49,922 nt of DNA from Acidobacteria bacterium Ga0077553 (GTDB lineage Bacteria > Acidobacteriota > Terriglobia > Bryobacterales > Bryobacteraceae), in contig LNFE01000116.1 of the NCBI GenBank assembly GCA_001464575.1, positions 1 to 49,922 of the forward strand, written 5' to 3'. Below the pieces are notes generated by a model. That model was not told where the DNA came from, searched no databases, and saw nothing but the letters and a program-made list of their open reading frames with translations. Shown one piece after another: positions 46,662 to 49,922 of this stretch. A program made the position numbers and the translations under genes. How positions within the stretch are numbered: position 1 is the first letter of the stretch; every line of letters begins with the position of its first letter.

Positions 46662-47215
46662 GTTGCCCGCGTTGCCGGAGCCGCAAGGCGAAGCGCCATT
46701 GTCCGGCGCTGCAGTTGGATATCTGCCCGCAGTGCTGCGGGACGGAGCGGGAGGAGACGATCGCCTGCCCGCTCGATTGCGCGTATCTGCGCGATGCGCG
46801 GCAGCACGAGAAGCTGGTACCGATGACAGCGGCGGAATCCCTTTACCCCGCCGAGGAGATCACGGACCGCTTTCTTCTACTGCACCAAACGCAGCTCATC
46901 CTGCTGACGAATGCCGTGTTCGTTGCTGCCGCGGCGGAGGAGCATACGGACGCGGATGTGCGAACGGCGCTCGACGAGTTGATCAACGGCGCGGCGGCGC
47001 ACCCGATTGCGGTGGCCTTTTCCGCGCGTCTGCAAGAGGTACTCGCCGGGCTGACGCCGGAGGCGCGAACGCGCTTCTGGAGCGACGAGGCCCTGAAGAA
47101 ACTGCAGATCTTTCTCCTACGGCTGGCCGTGGGGCGCGACAATGGAAGAAGCCGGGGACGGGCGTTTGTCGCATTCCTCGAAGACCATTTCAACCGCACC
47201 ATGGGAGGGCAATGA
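46658..47215 (+). CDS. Zinc-ribbon protein of unknown function
   Basis: This 185-residue protein starts at GTG 46658 (GTGA overlap with the previous stop). The N-terminus carries a Cys-rich ribbon: Cys3, Cys6, Cys15, Cys23, Cys26, Cys27, Cys37 and Cys41, with CPQCCGTEREE, enough for two metal sites. The rest is helical (about 60-180, ITDRFLLLHQTQLILLTNAV ... LKKLQIFLLRLAVG). The ribbon resembles the SEC-C/YecA kind of metal-binding module, but no function is known. Confidence 0.82.
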   Translation: MSCPRCRSRKAKRHCPALQLDICPQCCGTEREETIACPLDCAYLRDARQHEKLVPMTAAESLYPAEEITDRFLLLHQTQLILLTNAVFVAAAAEEHTDADVRTALDELINGAAAHPIAVAFSARLQEVLAGLTPEARTRFWSDEALKKLQIFLLRLAVGRDNGRSRGRAFVAFLEDHFNRTMGGQ

Positions 47216-47589
47216 ACGACGTCGGGGTAATTTTGTTCGGGCACGGGTCTCGTGTACCGGAAGCGAACCAGTCGGTGATGGCCGTTACGGCGGCGATGCG
47301 GGAACAAGGCGGCTATGCGTTAACCGCCACCGCGTTTCTTGAATTGGCCGAGCCGGACCTGCCCGCGTCGGTGGCCTCGCTGGTGGAGCAGGGCGCGCGC
47401 CACATTCTGGTGATTCCCTATTTCCTGACCCTGGGCATCCACTTACGGCGCGATCTGCCGCGCATCGTCGAGGAGCTCGAAAGCATCCATCCGGGGGTAA
47501 GCATCCGGGTGACGGAGCCGCTCGACGGCCATCCGGCCTTGCTTGAAATTGTGATGGCGCGCGCTAGCGCCGCGTTGAAAACCGCATGA
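47212..47589 (+). CDS. CbiX/SirB-like chelatase
   Basis: This 125-residue single-domain chelatase of the CbiX-S class has metal-binding His11 in LFGHGSR and His77 in LTLGIHLRRDLP. These proteins insert Co or Fe into sirohydrochlorin for B12 or siroheme. No other tetrapyrrole gene is nearby, so the metal cannot be called. ATGA overlaps join it to the zinc-ribbon gene and to the flavoprotein gene. Confidence 0.88.
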   Translation: MNDVGVILFGHGSRVPEANQSVMAVTAAMREQGGYALTATAFLELAEPDLPASVASLVEQGARHILVIPYFLTLGIHLRRDLPRIVEELESIHPGVSIRVTEPLDGHPALLEIVMARASAALKTA

Positions 47590-48275
47590 AAGCTGAACTT
47601 GTCTCTTCGCGCCAGATGGCGCCCGAAATCCGCCAGTTTGAGTTCGCCGTCCCCGAGGTGGCCGAACTGAAGTTCCTTCCGGGACAGTTTGTTTCGCTCT
47701 CGGAAACGTTGCACGACAAGAAAGTGACGCGCGCTTATTCGATCGCGACGCTGCCCGAAGGCAACCGGTTTTCCATCTGCCTGAACCGCGTGGGGGGCGG
47801 CCTGTTTTCGCCGCACCTGTTTGCGCTGCAGCCCGGCGAAACGGTGGACATGAAGGGGCCGCTTGGCGTTTTCGTGTGGAAGCAGCCGAAAGCCGACTCC
47901 GTCATGGTGGCGACCGGAACGGGCGTGGTTCCCTACCGGCCGATGCTGCTCGAAGCGTTGCATGGCGGGGCGACAGAGCAGTTCACCCTGATCTACGGGA
48001 CGCGGCACGAAGAGAACTTGCTCTATGTCGACGAGTTCCGCGCGCTCGAAGCGCAGTATCCGAACTTTCGCTTTATCCCGACAGTGACGCGACCCACCGA
48101 GCATTGGCAGGGCGCCACGGGGCGGGTGCAGCCGCACGTGCTGGCCGCGATTGGAGACCGCCGGGACATTCATCTCTACGCTTGCGGGTTGAAGGAGATG
48201 GTAGACAGCGTGCGAGAGATGGGCAAGGAGCTCGGTTTTGACCGCAAGCAGATCGTGTTTGAAAAGTACGACTGA
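47586..48275 (+). CDS. Ferredoxin-NADP+ reductase-like flavoprotein
   Basis: This 229-residue protein has an FAD-binding barrel (about 1-95) with the FAD motif RAYSIAT and GPLGVFVW, and an NAD(P)-binding domain with ATGTGVVPYRPML and YACGLKEMVDSV. It resembles stand-alone ferredoxin-NADP reductases and the reductase parts of oxygenases. It may supply electrons to an undetected partner. It starts within the stop of the chelatase gene and is followed by a small membrane protein 15 bases on. Confidence 0.9.
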   Translation: MKAELVSSRQMAPEIRQFEFAVPEVAELKFLPGQFVSLSETLHDKKVTRAYSIATLPEGNRFSICLNRVGGGLFSPHLFALQPGETVDMKGPLGVFVWKQPKADSVMVATGTGVVPYRPMLLEALHGGATEQFTLIYGTRHEENLLYVDEFRALEAQYPNFRFIPTVTRPTEHWQGATGRVQPHVLAAIGDRRDIHLYACGLKEMVDSVREMGKELGFDRKQIVFEKYD

Positions 48276-48290
48276 GTACACTGGTAGAGA

Positions 48291-48521
48291 ATGAACCAGC
48301 GCTTTGCCATCGCCGCCGGCGGGATCACCGTTGTCTTCCTCGTGACGATCGCCATCGCGTTGCAACTCATGCCCGGACCGTTAAAATCGACGGACTATCT
48401 GGTGGTGGGGGCGATTGCGACGTTCGTTTCGATGCTGGTGCTGTTTGTGATTTTGACCCAGACGGTGGGTACGAAAAAGCAGATCTTCACGAAGGAAAAG
48501 CCGTCGAAGGACGAGGACTAG
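48291..48521 (+). CDS. Small two-span membrane protein
   Basis: This 76-residue protein has two hydrophobic segments (GGITVVFLVTIAIALQL and YLVVGAIATFVSMLVLFVIL) and a Lys/Asp-rich tail (KEKPSKDED). The function is unknown. It lies 15 bases after the flavoprotein gene, so it is probably the last gene of that operon. Its stop overlaps the convergent PfkB gene by 4 bases. Confidence 0.75.
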   Translation: MNQRFAIAAGGITVVFLVTIAIALQLMPGPLKSTDYLVVGAIATFVSMLVLFVILTQTVGTKKQIFTKEKPSKDED

Positions 48522-49450
48522 GCGGAGAGGATCCGCAGTTCCACGCGGCTGTGAATCTGCTCAGTCTGCGAGAGATTCGCAAACGAGATACCCGGCAGGG
48601 TCGCCGAGGCGGTCCCGGCGGCTACACCCCAGCGAACCGCATCTTCGAACGGCTTCCCCATCGAAATAGCCCAGGCGAAAGCCGCGGCCAACGCATCGCC
48701 GGCGCCGATGGGACAAACGGCATCGACAATGGGCGGGATGGCTTCGACGAGTTGGTTCTCTGAGGCGCCGACGGCTCCCCGGCTGCCCAGCGACAGCACC
48801 ACCCACTTTGCCCCCATGGCGAGGATCCGGCGGGCCGCGTCCTGAAAGTGCTGGCGGGTAATGAGAGCGCGGTTGAGCAGACGCTCGGCCTCGGCCTGGT
48901 TGGGGGTCACAGCGGTGGGGCCGGCTTCGAGGCCATGCAGGAGCGCGTCGCCGTCGGTATCGAGGAGCGTATAGACGTCCTGCTGCTTGGCTTGGCGGAT
49001 GATGCGGGCGTAGAAATCGGCGGGCACCCCGGGAGGCAGGCTGCCGCAGATCATGAGCCACTTGGCTCCAACCAGATTCTCGGCAACGGCCTTTTCAAAC
49101 TTCGCGAGTTCGTTGGCCTGAATCACCGGTCCGCGCTCGTTCAACTTTACGGCGAGACCTTGTTTATCAACGATGGTCAGATTGCTGCGGACGTTGTTCT
49201 TGATCTTCACGTACTCGACCGGGAAGGACTCGTCGTGGAGCAGCTCTTCAAAGCGTTTGCCGTTCTTGCCGCCGGCGGCGGTGATGGCTTTCGTGCTGGC
49301 CCCAAAGGCTTGGAGCACCATGGAGGCGTTGATGCCGCGCCCGCCGGGGGTTTCGTTGGTCGAGAGGATGTAGGCCCGGTCTTCGAACACCAGACGGTCA
49401 GCTTGCACGTTTTGGTCTACGGCCGGATTCAGAGTCAGAGTCAGGATCAA
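48518..49450 (-). CDS. PfkB-family sugar-phosphate kinase (1-phosphofructokinase / tagatose-6-phosphate kinase type)
   Basis: This is a 310-residue ribokinase-fold enzyme. It has the N-terminal LTLTLNPAVD typical of FruK/LacC, GGRGINASMVLQAFG, ICGSLPPGVP, and the catalytic PIGAGDALAAAF with its Asp. It would phosphorylate a phosphosugar such as fructose 1-phosphate or tagatose 6-phosphate; the exact substrate is unknown. The start is TTG 49450, with AAAGGA directly abutting it, which is unusual spacing and may indicate weak or leaderless translation. No PTS gene is present. Confidence 0.92.
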   Translation of the reverse strand: MILTLTLNPAVDQNVQADRLVFEDRAYILSTNETPGGRGINASMVLQAFGASTKAITAAGGKNGKRFEELLHDESFPVEYVKIKNNVRSNLTIVDKQGLAVKLNERGPVIQANELAKFEKAVAENLVGAKWLMICGSLPPGVPADFYARIIRQAKQQDVYTLLDTDGDALLHGLEAGPTAVTPNQAEAERLLNRALITRQHFQDAARRILAMGAKWVVLSLGSRGAVGASENQLVEAIPPIVDAVCPIGAGDALAAAFAWAISMGKPFEDAVRWGVAAGTASATLPGISFANLSQTEQIHSRVELRILSA

Positions 49451-49479
49451 TCCTTTATTCTACGGTGTTAGTCTGGTCT

Positions 49480-49922
49480 ATGGGCTCCCGTCCGCTCCTG
49501 CTTCCTTACCTCGCCTTGGGCGCGGTTTGCATTTTTTGGGGGACGACGTATGTGGCGATTCGGGTGGCGCTGGAGTCGTTTCCGCCGTTGGTGCTGATGG
49601 CGTTGCGGTTTCTGCTATCGGGTTCCATCCTGCTCGCTTGGGCTTGGTACAAGGGGATGGCGTTTCCGAGCGGCCGGGCGATGGTGCGGACGTGTGCGGT
49701 GGGACTGATGCTGTTGGGGGTGGCGAATACCTGCCTGACGTTTAGCGAGACCCTGATTCCGAGTGGCTTGGCGGCGTTGTTTCTAACGACGGCGCCGTTC
49801 TGGCTGGTGGGTTTGGAGGCGCTGGTGCCGGGCGGGGAGAAATTGACATGGGCGGTGACGGTGGGGTTGGCGATTGGGTTGTGCGGGACGGCGTTGCTGG
49901 TGACGCCGGGAGCGGGGGCGCT
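49480..49922 (+). CDS. EamA-family (DMT) transporter, 5' part
   Basis: This is the first 147 codons from ATG 49480, cut by the window end. Four to five transmembrane segments are visible, beginning with LALGAVCIFWGTTYVAIRVA, then LVLMALRFLLSGSILLAW, VGLMLLGVANTCL and GLAALFLTTAPFWLVGLEAL. This is the first EamA repeat of a drug/metabolite transporter. It is divergent from the sugar kinase with a 29-base gap. Its coding strand is very G-rich. Confidence 0.9.
   Translation, partial: MGSRPLLLPYLALGAVCIFWGTTYVAIRVALESFPPLVLMALRFLLSGSILLAWAWYKGMAFPSGRAMVRTCAVGLMLLGVANTCLTFSETLIPSGLAALFLTTAPFWLVGLEALVPGGEKLTWAVTVGLAIGLCGTALLVTPGAGA

Overview
The window looks like chromosomal DNA of an Acidobacteriota member, most likely Bryobacterales/Solibacter-type. 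This is inferred from the gene families, not from any rRNA. The markers are two very large Oar-like TonB-dependent receptors with N-terminal carboxypeptidase-regulatory domains, a DUF1592/DUF1588 cytochrome-type protein next to a DUF1552 protein and an ankyrin protein, many secreted Gfo/Idh/MocA and TIM-barrel proteins with twin-arginine-like leaders, a DUF1080 protein and high GC. I found no tRNA, rRNA, insertion sequence, phage gene or CRISPR array. Genes are packed tightly, and ATGA/GTGA stop-start overlaps are common.

Layout. 1-7146: a minus-strand run of TonB receptor, broken XRE/substrate-binding regulator, fused anthranilate synthase TrpE(G) and a small Cys/His-rich membrane protein. 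7285-10764: a second TonB receptor, ending at a strong hairpin shared with the convergent block. 10813-16094 (minus): DUF1592 protein, broken DUF1552 protein, ankyrin protein. 16198-17145: amidohydrolase. 17149-24238 (minus): ROK regulator, M28-like peptidase, DUF4091 glycosidase-like protein, a small secreted protein, an alpha/beta hydrolase and a broken small membrane protein. 24424-28332 (plus, divergent from the ROK gene): M20 peptidase, DUF1080 protein, TIM-barrel protein and Gfo/Idh oxidoreductase, all translationally coupled; this looks like a carbohydrate-derivative catabolic operon. 28346-30616: ferritin-like protein, YihY/BrkB membrane protein, NTF2-like secreted protein. 30856-32356: a HipBA-type toxin-antitoxin pair with two matching inverted repeats in its promoter. 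33314-38666 (minus): an envelope protease cluster of S55 (SpoIVB-like) peptidase, beta-propeller and HtrA, the last interrupted by an amber codon. 38698-41837 (minus): LytS-type histidine kinase, broken methyltransferase, Gfo/Idh oxidoreductase. 41851-45779: RibA, then on the minus strand a small protein, a C26 amidotransferase, a DinG-like helicase, a PTPS-III-like pterin enzyme and a YkgJ-type Cys-cluster protein. 45795-48521 (plus): hydroxypyruvate-isomerase-like protein, zinc-ribbon protein, CbiX-like chelatase, ferredoxin-NADP reductase-like flavoprotein and a small membrane protein. 48518-49922: a PfkB sugar kinase and the start of an EamA transporter.

Two results stand out. First, the S55 peptidase has the two halves of the SpoIVB catalytic domain in reversed order, with the Ser half before the His half: an apparent circular permutation inside a coupled S55/propeller/HtrA operon. 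Second, at least four genes, and probably six, have lost a short stretch (roughly a dozen residues) in the middle of a well-conserved domain, usually with a frameshift, and HtrA carries a single in-frame TAG. One of these losses creates a spurious 603-residue methyltransferase-oxidoreductase 'fusion'. The losses could be real gene decay or assembly dropouts; the sequence alone cannot decide.
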